From CALBTQ01 sp036725605 (GTDB lineage Bacteria; Lernaellota; Lernaellaia; Lernaellales; Lernaellaceae): a stretch of 64,000 bases of DNA. Below are positions 18,431-27,729 of this stretch, in pieces. Below the pieces are notes generated by a model, which saw nothing but the letters and a program-made list of their open reading frames with translations, was not told the origin of the DNA and made no database searches. The stretch spans positions 16,884-80,883 of the forward strand of contig DAIMDW010000029.1 of assembly GCA_036725605.1 (NCBI GenBank). Direction: 5' to 3'. Numbering within the stretch: the first letter of the stretch is position 1; each line of letters begins with the position of its first letter. The position numbers and the translations under genes were made by a program.

Positions 18431-18658
18431 TTACACATCGCAAATGGCGCTGTACTCGACGCGACGCTCGGCGAACAGCGTTTCCACCGCCGCACGATCG
18501 TCGCGTCGAATACGGGCGCAAAAGCCGCAATCGCTGCTCAGGTGACGCGGCACGGGCATCAGCTTGACGCTCAGGTTCGCCTGCGTCAGTAGCTTTTCCG
18601 CCCGAATGGCGTGGTTGCTCGAATGAAACAGCACCACCGCCCATTGTTCATCGGCCAT
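18431..18658 (-). CDS. DUF3343 small protein, putative Se/S carrier
   Basis: 75 residues, with GAGGTG before the ATG. The protein resembles the DUF3343 family: a short ferredoxin-like fold beginning with VVLFHSSNHAIRAEKLL and a CGFC pair at the typical central position (SDCGFCARI). Family members occur beside YedE transporters and TusA/SirA-like proteins and are proposed to carry selenium or sulfur. Here it is the last gene of exactly that set, 18 bp after the TusA-like gene. Its biochemical role is not established. Confidence 0.8.
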   Translation of the reverse strand: MADEQWAVVLFHSSNHAIRAEKLLTQANLSVKLMPVPRHLSSDCGFCARIRRDDRAAVETLFAERRVEYSAICDV

Positions 18659-18676
18659 GCGTCACCTCGCGAACCT

Positions 18677-18889
18677 TTATTTGTCGATCACCAACCGAAA
18701 GCCGTCGTCGATCGGCTCGACCTTCACCCGATACCCAAGCTGCCCGACCGTGCGCTTGACGTTTTCGCGCGAGGTCACGGTTTCCACCAACACCTCCAGC
18801 GATTCGTTCGCCGGCAAATCCTGCAACGCCTTGCGCGTACGAATGACCGGTTCGGGACAACTCAAACCGCGCACATCGATGGATTTCAT
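18677..18889 (-). CDS. TusA/SirA-like sulfurtransferase (YedF type)
   Basis: 70 residues. The persulfide-carrying motif LSCPEPVIRT holds the single catalytic Cys (Cys-Pro-x-Pro, about residue 11). TusA-family proteins pass sulfur, and in YedE neighbourhoods possibly selenium, between partners in the cytoplasm. The AAGGAG ribosome site overlaps the YedE stop, 12 bp away, so translation may be coupled. The DUF3343 gene follows. The choice between sulfur and selenium cannot be made from this sequence alone. Confidence 0.88.
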   Translation of the reverse strand: MKSIDVRGLSCPEPVIRTRKALQDLPANESLEVLVETVTSRENVKRTVGQLGYRVKVEPIDDGFRLVIDK

Positions 18890-18901
18890 CGTCGCTTCTC
18901 C

Positions 18902-20005
18902 TTAGTCCATTTTTTCGCGCAGGGCGAAGCCCAGCACCACACAAAACACGAGGCCGACGATCACCGCGATCTGCCCGTTCAGGCCCGGCCCGCCGACCTG
19001 CAAAACGCCTTCGACCATCTTGTCGGGCGCGCCGGCCAGGGCGAAATTGTGCGCGATTCCCGCGCCGACGATCATCCCCAGGACGAACACCGCGCTGTCG
19101 CCGTCGCCTTCGCCGGACAAAAACAACTGCCGGCCCGGGCAGCCGCCGGCCAACGCAAAGGCCAGGCCCGCCAGGGTCATGCCGAGGAAATTCCACACGT
19201 GATTGCTGTGCGCCACCGGCATCGCGCTCATGCCGAATTTGGTCTGGCCCAGCGCCAGGTTGACGCCGAAGGCGACCACGACCAGGGCCAACACGCCGAT
19301 CAGCAAATGGCTGTCGCGCAGCATGATCACGTCGCGCAACGCGCCCATTGTGCAAAACCGTGTGCGCTGCGCGATAAAGCCGATCAGCAAACCGACCAAC
19401 AAGGAAATACCGATCGCCGCATGCAGCGAACCCGGACCCTTTTCACTGGCGAAAATGAACGCCGGTTTGAACAACGCCAGCAACAGGATCGTCGCCATCA
19501 ACAGCGGCATGATCCATCCGACCATCGGCCTGGCCTTGTACGAACGGCCCAGGGTGTAGCCGTTCTTCAAAAACCAAACGCCCACGGCGATGCCCGCCGC
19601 CAATCCGGCCAGACCGATCACCGCGTTCAGATCGCCGCCGGCCAGGCGCAACAACGCGCGCCACGGGCATCCCAGAAACGCCAACGCGCCGATCATCGCG
19701 AATAAGCCCAGCACGAAGCGCACTATCGGCGCCGATCCGGCGCGTGGACGAAACTCGCCGAAGCTAAGCGCGGCCAGCAATGAACCGAGCACGAACGCCG
19801 GAATTTCCGGCCGCAGGTACTGCACCACGCCCGCGCGATGCAAGCCCAGTGCGCCGGCGATATCGCGCTCGAAGCACGCCACGCAAATGCCCATGTTCGG
19901 TGGATTGCCCAGCTTCTGCAGCAACGCGGCCAACAGGCCGATCAACCCGCCGGCCGCCACGATGCCCCATCGCGAGGCAAAAAATTCGGTCAATTTGTCG
20001 CGCAT
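18902..20005 (-). CDS. yedE: YedE-type putative selenium/sulfur transporter
   Basis: 367 residues, with AGGAGGGG before the ATG. It is an integral membrane protein with about ten hydrophobic segments and duplicated halves. Each half contains the Cys motifs of the YeeE/YedE family: GICVACFERD near the N-terminus, FLGCPWR, RTRFCTMGALRD in the middle and GGCPGRQLFLSGEGD near the end. The family includes thiosulfate importers; the YedE branch with TusA and DUF3343 neighbours has been proposed to import selenium compounds. It is the first gene of a three-gene minus-strand operon. No other selenium gene such as selD is in the window. Confidence 0.88.
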   Translation of the reverse strand: MRDKLTEFFASRWGIVAAGGLIGLLAALLQKLGNPPNMGICVACFERDIAGALGLHRAGVVQYLRPEIPAFVLGSLLAALSFGEFRPRAGSAPIVRFVLGLFAMIGALAFLGCPWRALLRLAGGDLNAVIGLAGLAAGIAVGVWFLKNGYTLGRSYKARPMVGWIMPLLMATILLLALFKPAFIFASEKGPGSLHAAIGISLLVGLLIGFIAQRTRFCTMGALRDVIMLRDSHLLIGVLALVVVAFGVNLALGQTKFGMSAMPVAHSNHVWNFLGMTLAGLAFALAGGCPGRQLFLSGEGDGDSAVFVLGMIVGAGIAHNFALAGAPDKMVEGVLQVGGPGLNGQIAVIVGLVFCVVLGFALREKMD

Positions 20006-20329
20006 TTCCCCTCCTGTACATAAGTCCGTCCGACGAAGCGGCGCCCACGTTCGTCAAAAGACGGACATCCCGTTTCGTCATGCGGTGATTTCATATCCTT
20101 CTCCGTGCCGGCTACGGTCGCCACCGCCGCCGACCGGAAAAGGATCAGGCGGAAACGCGCGGCAACCGGAACCGACAGACCGAGGAAAGCCGGACCGCTT
20201 TCCCCTCGGCAATTCATCTACGATGTTTGCTGAAATACATCTCTCGTCTCGTCGTTCCAGTTATTGGTTTGAAAGTACAAGCATCATGGATAACCCATAA
20301 ATGATTGTCAACGTACCGTTTGACGGAAA
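20006..20329. other. Intergenic region, no gene seen
   Basis: About 320 bases between yedE (leftward) and the end of the HXXEE gene. Short open frames on both strands are low-quality and basic-rich. It should hold the yedE promoter; I could not pick out a convincing -35/-10 pair. Confidence 0.5.
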
Positions 20330-20854
20330 TCAGATGTTCCAGGTCACCCAACGACCGAAGGCCAGCAACAGCCAGACCGACGGTCCGTAGGCCAGCAGAC
20401 CGGCGCCAAAGGTCATCGCCAAGGCGCGGCGGGATAGAATCTCCTCACGCCGGGCTTGGCGGAACAGGAGGATCGTCAGCGGCAGTTCCAACAGCAGCGC
20501 GGTGATTACGCCGGGCACGTAAGAGGCCGCCAGGATCGTGCCGCCGACGTGCGTGAGGATGTTCAGCGCCATGATCGCCTGCAGGCCCAGCAGCACGTAT
20601 AAACGCTTGCTGCCGCGCGGCGCGCTCCAACAGGCGATGGCCAGCGCCCAGCCGATCAGCGTGGCCAGAATGATCGCCACCAGCATCTGATCGGCGGTGA
20701 CATACATCATGTTCTGCAGGCGCCCGCCGGTGAGCGTTTCCACGCCGCCCGCTTCCTCCAAGTTGTGCAGCGTGAAAAACAGGGGGATCAGCAGCAACAT
20801 CGCGCGTAGGGCGCGGCTGGGCGGAACGGCTGAAGTCGGTGCGGCGTTTGACAT
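20330..20854 (-). CDS. HXXEE-domain membrane protein
   Basis: 174 residues from ATG 20854; a TTG at 20890 would add 12 residues but has no ribosome site. The family signature His-x-x-Glu-Glu is present in TLHNLEEAGG (residues about 28-37), followed by four or five transmembrane segments. HXXEE proteins are of unknown function. It is transcribed away from pyrH, and the 145 bp between them should contain both promoters. Confidence 0.75.
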   Translation of the reverse strand: MSNAAPTSAVPPSRALRAMLLLIPLFFTLHNLEEAGGVETLTGGRLQNMMYVTADQMLVAIILATLIGWALAIACWSAPRGSKRLYVLLGLQAIMALNILTHVGGTILAASYVPGVITALLLELPLTILLFRQARREEILSRRALAMTFGAGLLAYGPSVWLLLAFGRWVTWNI

Positions 20855-20999
20855 GCCGCTTACTGTTGGGGCAGTCGGGTGATCTGTCAATAGTGCCTGG
20901 CGTTGACGAACTTTTTTCCGCGATTTTCACCTTGCCCTTGCCCAAGCACCTGCGGTTTTGTAGGATTCCATCGGCCCACACCAGGGTTAAGGAGTTGGT

Positions 21000-21716
21000 A
21001 TGTCAAAGGGTAAGTACGAGCGCGTTTTGCTGAAATTGTCGGGCGAAGCGCTGATGGGCAAGGCCGGTTACGGCATCGACGATGAAGTGCTGGCCGAAGT
21101 GGCCGGTGAAGTGACCGAGGCCGCCAGGTTGGGCGTGCAGATCGGCGTGGTGCTCGGCGGCGGGAACATCTTCCGCGGCATGAAGGGCGCCAGCAAGGGC
21201 ATGAACCGCGCCAGCGCCGACTACATGGGCATGCTGGCCACAGTGATGAACGCTCTGGCCATGCAGCACGCGCTGGAGCAGGCCGGCTGCCAGACCCGGG
21301 TGATGAGCGCCCTGCCCATGCAGGCCGTGGCCGAGCCGTACATCCGCCAGCGGGCGATTCATCATCTGGAATCCGGCTACGTGGTGATTTTCTGCGCCGG
21401 CACCGGCTTGCCGTTTTTCACCACCGACACCGCCGCCGCGTTGCGCGCCGCCGAAATCGGCGCGAGTGTGCTGCTCAAGGCGACCAAGGTCGAGGGCGTG
21501 TACGACAGCGACCCGGTGACCAATCCCGATGCGAACTTCTATAAAAATCTGACGTTCACCCAGGTTCTTTCCGACAACCTGCGGGTGATGGACGCCGCGG
21601 CGATCAGCCTGTGCCGCGACAACGCCATCCCGGTGGTTGTCTTCAATCTGAAAAAACGCGGGAACATCATTCGCGTGTTGAATGGCGAGCCCGTCGGAAC
21701 GCTAATCAAGGAGTAG
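21000..21716 (+). CDS. pyrH: UMP kinase
   Basis: Phosphorylates UMP to UDP in pyrimidine synthesis. 238 residues, the normal length. Recognisable motifs: LLKLSGEALMG near the N-terminus, GVVLGGGNIFRG, the UMP-binding region YMGMLATVMNALAM, and GTGLPFFTTDTAAALRA. The start overlaps AAGGAGTTGGT. It heads the housekeeping run pyrH-frr-uppS-cdsA-dxr-rseP. The rpsB-tsf pair that often precedes pyrH is missing; an HXXEE gene in the opposite direction lies there instead. Confidence 0.96.
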   Translation: MSKGKYERVLLKLSGEALMGKAGYGIDDEVLAEVAGEVTEAARLGVQIGVVLGGGNIFRGMKGASKGMNRASADYMGMLATVMNALAMQHALEQAGCQTRVMSALPMQAVAEPYIRQRAIHHLESGYVVIFCAGTGLPFFTTDTAAALRAAEIGASVLLKATKVEGVYDSDPVTNPDANFYKNLTFTQVLSDNLRVMDAAAISLCRDNAIPVVVFNLKKRGNIIRVLNGEPVGTLIKE

Positions 21717-21719
21717 ATC

Positions 21720-22277
21720 GTGATTAATGAAGTGCTTGAATCCGGCAAAGACGGAATGGAAAAGAGCATTCAGAATCTCAGCCGCGAGTTGGTCAAGATC
21801 CGCACCGGCCGCGCGAACCCGGCGATCCTCGATGCGATCCGCGTCGACTACTACGGCACCCCCACGCCGCTGAACCAGATGGCCACCATCGCGGTGCCCG
21901 AATCGCGCCTGATCGTCATTTCGCCGTGGGAAAACAAGTTGTGCAACGACATCGCCAAGGCCATCCAGAGCAGCGACCTGGGCCTGAATCCGAGCAACGA
22001 CGGCAAGGTCGTGCGCATTTCCTTCCCGCCGCTGACCGAGGATCGTCGCAAGGAACTGGCCAAGCAGATCAAGAAAATCGGCGAGGACCACAAGATCGTC
22101 ATCCGCAAGGAACGGCGTGACGCCAACGAGATGCTCAAGGAACTGGAGAAGGACGGCGAAATCTCCGAAGACGACATGCACAAAGGCATCGACCGCGTAC
22201 AGAAACTGCATGACGATTTCATCAAGAAGATCGACGAAATCGTCGCCGTCAAGGAAAAGGAGATCATGGAGATCTAA
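21720..22277 (+). CDS. frr: Ribosome recycling factor
   Basis: Releases ribosomes from mRNA with EF-G after termination. 185 residues, as usual. It starts at GTG 21720, three bases after the pyrH stop, with AAGGAG in the end of pyrH. The typical elements are present: LSRELVKIRTGRANPAILD, the domain II region YYGTPTPLNQMATI, PFPPLTEDRRKELAK-like sequence, and the coiled end. Translational coupling with pyrH is likely. Confidence 0.96.
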   Translation: MINEVLESGKDGMEKSIQNLSRELVKIRTGRANPAILDAIRVDYYGTPTPLNQMATIAVPESRLIVISPWENKLCNDIAKAIQSSDLGLNPSNDGKVVRISFPPLTEDRRKELAKQIKKIGEDHKIVIRKERRDANEMLKELEKDGEISEDDMHKGIDRVQKLHDDFIKKIDEIVAVKEKEIMEI

Positions 22278-22282
22278 GGCGC

Positions 22283-23050
22283 ATGACTTCATCGCAGCCC
22301 GATCCCCTGTTTGCCGATCTCGATCGTCGCCGTCTGCCGCAACACATTGCGATCATCATGGACGGCAACGGGCGCTGGGCGAAGATGCGCGGCCTGCCCC
22401 GCATGCAAGGGCACTCCCGGGGCCTGGACGCCGCGCGCGAAATCATCAAGGCCTGCGCACAACTGAAAATTGAGTATCTCACGCTCTATGCGTTTTCCAC
22501 CGAAAACTGGCGCCGCCCCACCGCCGAGGTCGACGCCCTTTTTCATCTAATGACCGACGCCATTGCGCAAGAGCTGCCCGACTTGCTCAAGCACGACGTG
22601 CGCCTGCGGACGATCGGCGATCTGTCGCGCCTGCCCGCCAAAGCGCGTGAAGCCGTGCACGGGGCGATCGAGCAAACCGCCAACGGCAAGGGCCTGACGC
22701 TGACGGTCGCGCTGTCCTATTCGGGGCGCGACGAACTGGTGCGGGCGGTGCGCAACATCGCCGCCGACGTGCAAACCGGTGCGCTCGATCCGCAACGGCT
22801 CGACGAAAATATCTTCGCCGGCTTCCTGGACACGGCCGGCTTGCCCGATCCCGATTTGCTGATTCGCACCAGCGGCGAAATGCGCCTGTCGAATTTTCTG
22901 TTGTGGCAGGTCGCCTACGCCGAGCTGTATGTGACCGACACCCTGTGGCCCGACTTCTCGCCCGCCGAGTTGCAGCGGGCGTTGCATTCCTTCGCCGACC
23001 GCGAACGGCGGTTCGGCCGCACGGGCGAACAACTCGCGACGGACCGCTGA
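22283..23050 (+). CDS. uppS: Isoprenyl transferase (undecaprenyl diphosphate synthase)
   Basis: Condenses isopentenyl diphosphate onto farnesyl diphosphate in cis to make the lipid carrier for cell-wall and O-antigen synthesis. 255 residues. Motifs: IAIIMDGNGRWA with the catalytic Asp, GHSRGLDAAREI, LTLYAFSTENWRRP, and the C-terminal DLLIRTSGEMRLSNFLLWQ...YVTDTLWPDF. It follows frr by five bases and precedes cdsA, the usual order. Confidence 0.96.
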   Translation: MTSSQPDPLFADLDRRRLPQHIAIIMDGNGRWAKMRGLPRMQGHSRGLDAAREIIKACAQLKIEYLTLYAFSTENWRRPTAEVDALFHLMTDAIAQELPDLLKHDVRLRTIGDLSRLPAKAREAVHGAIEQTANGKGLTLTVALSYSGRDELVRAVRNIAADVQTGALDPQRLDENIFAGFLDTAGLPDPDLLIRTSGEMRLSNFLLWQVAYAELYVTDTLWPDFSPAELQRALHSFADRERRFGRTGEQLATDR

Positions 23051-23083
23051 CGCCGCGCCCATTCGCCGGGAAAGGATTTAAGC

Positions 23084-23917
23084 GTGGAACCGAAAAAAAT
23101 CATCGTCGCGCTGGTGCTCTTGCCGGCGTTAATCTGGCTGATCGGCTGGGCGCCGCTCTGGATGCTGCTGGTCGTCATGCTCGTGCTCGGCGCGGGCCTG
23201 GGCGGTTGGGAAAGCGCGCAAATCGCCTTCGGTTCCGACGAAACCTATTACAAGTTGCTGGCCACCGTTTTTTCCATCGTGATGGCCCTGACCGCCGCGA
23301 CCGCCGACGCCACCAACATCTGCCTGGGTCTGGTCGGCGTGTTTCTGGTCACCTTCCTGCTGACCGGCCTGTTCAGCGCCGATCTGTCGCAGGTGCTGCC
23401 GCGCACGGCCAAGGTAATGTTCGTGGCCATCTACCCCGGTCTGCTGGCCGGCTACCTGGTCGCGTTGAAGAATCTCGAAATTTACGCCGACGACGCCAAG
23501 CTGCTGATGTTCCTCTTCGCGCTGGTCTGGATCAACGATTCGGGCGCCTATTTCGCCGGCAAATCGCTGGGCAAACATAAGATGTCGCCGCGCCTGAGCC
23601 CCAACAAAACCTGGGAAGGCGCGATCGGCGGCTTCGCGGCCACGGTGGTGCTGGGCGTGCTCATCGGCGCTTTCTCCGGCGCCTTCACCGTGCTCGAAGG
23701 ATTCATCCTGGGCGTCATCCTCGGCGTGGTCGGCCCGTTGGGCGACCTGATGGAATCGGCGATCAAACGCGGCGCGAACATCAAGGATTCGGGCACGTTG
23801 TTGCCCGGTCACGGCGGCGTCCTCGACCGCATCGACAGCGTGCTCGTGTGCGCGCCGATCCTCTATTACTACATCGTGTTGCGCGGCGCGCAGCAATTCC
23901 TGTCGCTGGTGGGGTAA
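23084..23917 (+). CDS. cdsA: Phosphatidate cytidylyltransferase
   Basis: Makes CDP-diacylglycerol from phosphatidate and CTP in the inner membrane. 277 residues with about eight hydrophobic segments. The CDS signature is clear: SPNKTWEGAIGGF, then GPLGDLMESAIKR and IKDSGTLLPGHGGVLDRIDS with the metal-binding Asp residues. It starts at GTG 23084 after GGAAAGGA. The product feeds pssA and psd farther along the same run. Confidence 0.95.
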   Translation: MEPKKIIVALVLLPALIWLIGWAPLWMLLVVMLVLGAGLGGWESAQIAFGSDETYYKLLATVFSIVMALTAATADATNICLGLVGVFLVTFLLTGLFSADLSQVLPRTAKVMFVAIYPGLLAGYLVALKNLEIYADDAKLLMFLFALVWINDSGAYFAGKSLGKHKMSPRLSPNKTWEGAIGGFAATVVLGVLIGAFSGAFTVLEGFILGVILGVVGPLGDLMESAIKRGANIKDSGTLLPGHGGVLDRIDSVLVCAPILYYYIVLRGAQQFLSLVG

Positions 23918-23920
23918 GCG

Positions 23921-25102
23921 ATGACCAAACCCATCGCCATTCTCGGCTCCACCGGCAGCATCGGCCGCTCCGCCCTGGGCGTGGCCGCGCGGCATCCGGA
24001 CCGTCTGCGCATCGTGGCGCTGGCCGCGGGCGACAACGTCGAATTGCTTGCACAGCAAATTCAGCAATTCAAACCGGAAACGGTCAGCGTGCGCAGCGCC
24101 GAGGCCGCCGCGCGTCTGCGTGAGCTGGTCGGGGTCGACGGTCCGCGGATCGGTTGCGGCGAAGAGGGCGTGAACGCCGTGGCGACGCATCCGCAGGCGC
24201 AAATGGTGCTTTCGGCGATCGTCGGCGCGGCGGGCCTGGTGCCCACCTGGCGGGCGATTGCGGCCGGCAAGGACATCGCGCTGGCCAACAAGGAAACGCT
24301 GGTCATGGCCGGCTCGCTGATCGTCAAGGCGGTCAAGGAGCACAACGTGCGCCTGCTGCCGGTCGATTCCGAGCACGCGGCGATCATGCAGTCGCTGGAA
24401 GGTCATCAGCACGGCGAAGTGCGGCGCATTGTCCTGACCGCCAGCGGCGGGCCCTTCCGCCAGTGGGAGCAAGAACGCATCGCCCGCGCCGGCAAGGCCG
24501 ACGCCCTGGCCCACCCCACCTGGAACATGGGCCCGAAGATCACCATCGACTCGGCGACGCTGATGAACAAGGGCCTCGAGGTCATCGAGGCGCGCTGGCT
24601 CTTCGACGTCGCGCCCGCGCAGATCGACGTGATCATCCACACCGAATCGATCATTCACAGCATGGTTGAGTTTCACGACGGACAGGTCGTCGCGCAGCTC
24701 GGCGTGCCGGACATGGCCGCGCCGATCGCTTATGCGCTGACCTATCCCAACCGCCTGCTCGACGTCGTGCAGCAGCTCGATCTGATAAAAATCGGCCGGT
24801 TAAACTTTTTTGCCGTCGATCGTGTCAAATTCCCATGTCTGGAAATGGCTTATCGGGCTCTGGCGCTCAACGAATTGGCCCCGGCGATTCTCAACGCCGC
24901 CAACGAAGTGGCCGTGCAGGCGTTTCTGGCCGAAAAGATCGGGTTCTATGACATCTCGCAAACGATCGAAAAAGTGCTTAAAATGGAACCTGGCGGGCCG
25001 GCAACCGATCTGGAGACAGTACTAGCCGCCGATCGACGGGCTCGTGCCGCCGCCGCAACCATCGTCGATCGCCTGGCGCAGGAGAAAAACGAAACATGGT
25101 GA
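23921..25102 (+). CDS. dxr: 1-deoxy-D-xylulose 5-phosphate reductoisomerase
   Basis: Converts DXP to MEP with NADPH, the committed step of the non-mevalonate isoprenoid pathway. 393 residues. The NADPH motif GSTGSIGRSAL is at the N-terminus. The catalytic region has VDSEHAA, LTASGGPFR and HPTWNMGPKITIDSATLMNKGLEVIEA split across the expected spacing. The start is three bases after cdsA and the end overlaps rseP by seven. The host therefore makes isoprenoids by the MEP route. Confidence 0.96.
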   Translation: MTKPIAILGSTGSIGRSALGVAARHPDRLRIVALAAGDNVELLAQQIQQFKPETVSVRSAEAAARLRELVGVDGPRIGCGEEGVNAVATHPQAQMVLSAIVGAAGLVPTWRAIAAGKDIALANKETLVMAGSLIVKAVKEHNVRLLPVDSEHAAIMQSLEGHQHGEVRRIVLTASGGPFRQWEQERIARAGKADALAHPTWNMGPKITIDSATLMNKGLEVIEARWLFDVAPAQIDVIIHTESIIHSMVEFHDGQVVAQLGVPDMAAPIAYALTYPNRLLDVVQQLDLIKIGRLNFFAVDRVKFPCLEMAYRALALNELAPAILNAANEVAVQAFLAEKIGFYDISQTIEKVLKMEPGGPATDLETVLAADRRARAAAATIVDRLAQEKNETW

Positions 25103-26751
25103 GTTTGATATCCTTTATCGTCCTGCTTTCCATCGTGGTCTTCGTGCATGAATGGGGCCACTTCATCACCGGCCGGCTGCTGGGCATCGGCGTGGAACGC
25201 TTCGCCATCGGCTTCGGTCCGGCCATCTTCAAGAAAACCTGGCACGGCGTGGAATACCGCCTGAATTGGATCCCCTTCGGCGGGTACGTGAAATTCGTCG
25301 GCGACGAGCCCGGGCAGCCGGTGCCCGACGAACTGCGTTCGACGGCCTTCAATACCGCGCCGGTGTACAAGCGCGCGGCGACCGCCTTCGCCGGACCGTT
25401 CATGAACCTCGTGCTGGCCTTCGTGCTGTTCTGCGTGATCTTCTTCGCCGGCTATCAGGTTCCGTCCGCCTACCTGGCCGACATCGTCATGGGCAGCCCC
25501 GCCGAAGAGGCCGGCCTGCTGCCGGGCGACCAGGTCGTGGCCATCGACGGCCGGCCGACGCAATTCTGGGACGACCTGGACGAAGCGGTGGCGCATGCCA
25601 TCGGCCGCACAATCACCCTGACCGTCGAACGCGACGGCGAGCGGCTGGACATCCCGGTGACGCCCAAGTCCAACGTCGGGATGAACCTGTTCGGCTTCGA
25701 CGAGGAACGCGGCATCATCGGCGTTTCGCGCTACGGCAACCGCGCCTGGGTGGGCGTCAGCGACCCGGCCGCGCCCGCCGCGCAGGCCGGCTTGCAGACC
25801 GGCGACCTGGTGTTGTCGATCAACGACCGGCCGATTACCTTCTTTAAAGACCTCGACCGCCTATTGGGTCAGTTGAACGGACAACCGTTGAAAATCGCCG
25901 TCGCGCGCGGCCTGGAAAACGTCACCTCGCTCGAACCGACCTCCTCGTTCGTCGCCGAAATCCCCGCGAATCCGGAGCAGCCGTACACGTCGATTCACGA
26001 ACTCGGCATGGCGGTGGGCGAATTGTTCATTCACGAGGTCACCGCCGACAGCCCGGCCGCCAAAGCGGGCTTCCAGGTCAACGACCGCATCGTGAAGATC
26101 AACGGCGAAGAAATTTTCATGTGGGACGAGTTCACCGCCTTCGTCCGCGAAAACCCGGAAAAACCGATCACGGTCACCGTGTTGCGTGACGGCGGCGAAG
26201 TGGACATCAACGCGACGCCCGAAATGGTGTCCTCGCGCGATATCCTGGGCAACGTCAGCGAGCACGGCTACCTCGGCCTGTCGCCGTTGTTGCAGTACAC
26301 CGCGCCCAAGATGATCACCGAGCGCTATTACAACCCGATCAAAATCGTGCAGCGCGGCTGGCAGGAATCCTGGCGCTGGACGGTGGTCACGATCAAGGGC
26401 TTCTACTTTTTGATCATCGGCAAGGCGCCGGCGAAAAGCCTGGGCGGGCCGATCTTCATCGCGCAACTGGCCGGCCAGTCGGCGCGCATGGGTTGGGTGC
26501 CGTTCCTGTTTTTCATGGCGGTGATCAGCCTCAACCTGGCGTTCATCAACCTCGCGCCGGTGCCGATCCTCGACGGCGGTCATCTGCTGTTGCTGTCGAT
26601 CGAAGGAATTCGGCGCAAGCCGATCAGCGACCGCGCCATCGGCATCGCGCAGCGCATCGGCCTGACGCTGCTGGGCGCGCTGATTCTGCTGGTCTTCTAC
26701 AACGATCTGAGCCGCGTCTGGTTCGACATCAAGGATCACTTCCTGCAATGA
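25096..26751 (+). CDS. rseP: RIP metalloprotease RseP (site-2 protease)
   Basis: Membrane zinc protease that cleaves anti-sigma factors and remnant signal peptides. 551 residues, longer than the E. coli enzyme (450). The zinc motif HEWGH is at residues about 15-19 and the second motif near the end is NLAPVPILDGGH. Two PDZ domains lie between (residues about 130-200 and 300-375). Residues about 210-300 hold an additional PDZ-like segment (SDPAAPAAQAGLQTGDLVLSI), so there may be three. It overlaps dxr by seven bases and tsaB by four. Confidence 0.93.
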   Translation: MVSLISFIVLLSIVVFVHEWGHFITGRLLGIGVERFAIGFGPAIFKKTWHGVEYRLNWIPFGGYVKFVGDEPGQPVPDELRSTAFNTAPVYKRAATAFAGPFMNLVLAFVLFCVIFFAGYQVPSAYLADIVMGSPAEEAGLLPGDQVVAIDGRPTQFWDDLDEAVAHAIGRTITLTVERDGERLDIPVTPKSNVGMNLFGFDEERGIIGVSRYGNRAWVGVSDPAAPAAQAGLQTGDLVLSINDRPITFFKDLDRLLGQLNGQPLKIAVARGLENVTSLEPTSSFVAEIPANPEQPYTSIHELGMAVGELFIHEVTADSPAAKAGFQVNDRIVKINGEEIFMWDEFTAFVRENPEKPITVTVLRDGGEVDINATPEMVSSRDILGNVSEHGYLGLSPLLQYTAPKMITERYYNPIKIVQRGWQESWRWTVVTIKGFYFLIIGKAPAKSLGGPIFIAQLAGQSARMGWVPFLFFMAVISLNLAFINLAPVPILDGGHLLLLSIEGIRRKPISDRAIGIAQRIGLTLLGALILLVFYNDLSRVWFDIKDHFLQ

Positions 26752-27434
26752 AAATTCTGGCGCTGGACACCTCGACCCGCGCCGGTTCGGTCGCGTTGCG
26801 CGACGGCGAACAAATCGTCGCCGCCACGCTGCTTGACGTTACCGCCACGCACAGCGAACGGCTGCTGCCGGCGGTCGAACGCTCGCTGGCCGACGCCGGC
26901 TGGACCATCGAAGACCTCGACCTGATCGCCTGCGCGAAGGGACCGGGCAGCTTCACCGGCCTGCGCATCGGCCTGGCCACGGCCAAGGGCATCGCCTTCG
27001 CGATCGACCGGCCGCTGGTGGGCGTCAATAGCCTGGAAGCCACCGCGCTCGGTTTCGCTTACGGCACCGCGACGATCTGCGCGATGATCGACGCGCGCAA
27101 ACGCCAGGTTTTTGCCGCCCTCTTCGCGCCCGACGGCAAGGGCGGTCTGCAACGTTTGAGCGAGGACGCGTCGGTCAAGGCCGGCGAGTTCGCCGCGAGC
27201 GTCGAAGGTCCGTGCCTGTTCGTCGGCGACGGGGCGCAACTTTTCGCCGAACAGATTCACGCCGCCAAGCCCGATGCGCTGTTGGTCGAGCCGGCGGTGT
27301 GTTATCCTCGAGCCATGGGCGTCGCGCTGTTGGGCGCACGGTTGTTCGCGGCCGGCGAACGGGGCCTGGTGGCCCATTACGTGCGCGCCTCCGACGCCGA
27401 ACTGAACCCGAAATTCGCCGTGAAGGAGGATTGA
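26748..27434 (+). CDS. tsaB: tRNA threonylcarbamoyladenosine biosynthesis protein TsaB
   Basis: Partner of TsaD in forming t6A37 in tRNA. 228 residues from the ATG that overlaps the rseP stop (ATGA). Family motifs: ILALDTSTRAGSVAL, ATHSERLLPAVE and GPGSFTGLRIGLATAKG. The reading frame is open far upstream inside rseP, but those residues have no homology and the ATGA overlap fixes the start. It ends in an overlap with the next small gene. Confidence 0.93.
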   Translation: MKILALDTSTRAGSVALRDGEQIVAATLLDVTATHSERLLPAVERSLADAGWTIEDLDLIACAKGPGSFTGLRIGLATAKGIAFAIDRPLVGVNSLEATALGFAYGTATICAMIDARKRQVFAALFAPDGKGGLQRLSEDASVKAGEFAASVEGPCLFVGDGAQLFAEQIHAAKPDALLVEPAVCYPRAMGVALLGARLFAAGERGLVAHYVRASDAELNPKFAVKED

Positions 27435-27661
27435 TGTCGGTACACAAGGATCCTGAAATCCTGCGTCTGGCGGAACATCATCCGGAGCTCGACAAGCTGC
27501 TGACCGAGCACGCGGAGCTTGACAAAAAGGTGGCGGCGCTGGATAAACGCCACGTGCGCACGCCGGCCGAAGACCTCGAGCGCCGCCGGCTGAGCAAGCT
27601 GAAGTTGGTCAGTCGCGACCAGATCGCCATACTGGTCGCCAAGATCAGACGGGAACAGTAA
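27434..27661 (+). CDS. Small YdcH/DUF465-like helical protein
   Basis: 75 residues, strongly helical and charged. Its opening EILRLAEHHPELDKLLTEHAELDKKV and end resemble the YdcH (DUF465) family of short coiled-coil proteins, whose function is unknown. The start ATG overlaps the tsaB stop by one base, with AAGGAGG upstream, so it is co-translated with tsaB. Confidence 0.75.
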   Translation: MSVHKDPEILRLAEHHPELDKLLTEHAELDKKVAALDKRHVRTPAEDLERRRLSKLKLVSRDQIAILVAKIRREQ

Positions 27662-27729
27662 AAGCAACTACGATTTTAACCGACGTTATCGGTGCGTGGG
27701 TCACCGTACATCGTGAAGAGCAAGAGACT

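Noticed and set aside
26493..27434. Longer frame giving TsaB an additional 85 N-terminal residues
   Set aside because: The extra part overlaps rseP in another frame and has no homology; the ATGA overlap at 26748 is the normal start.
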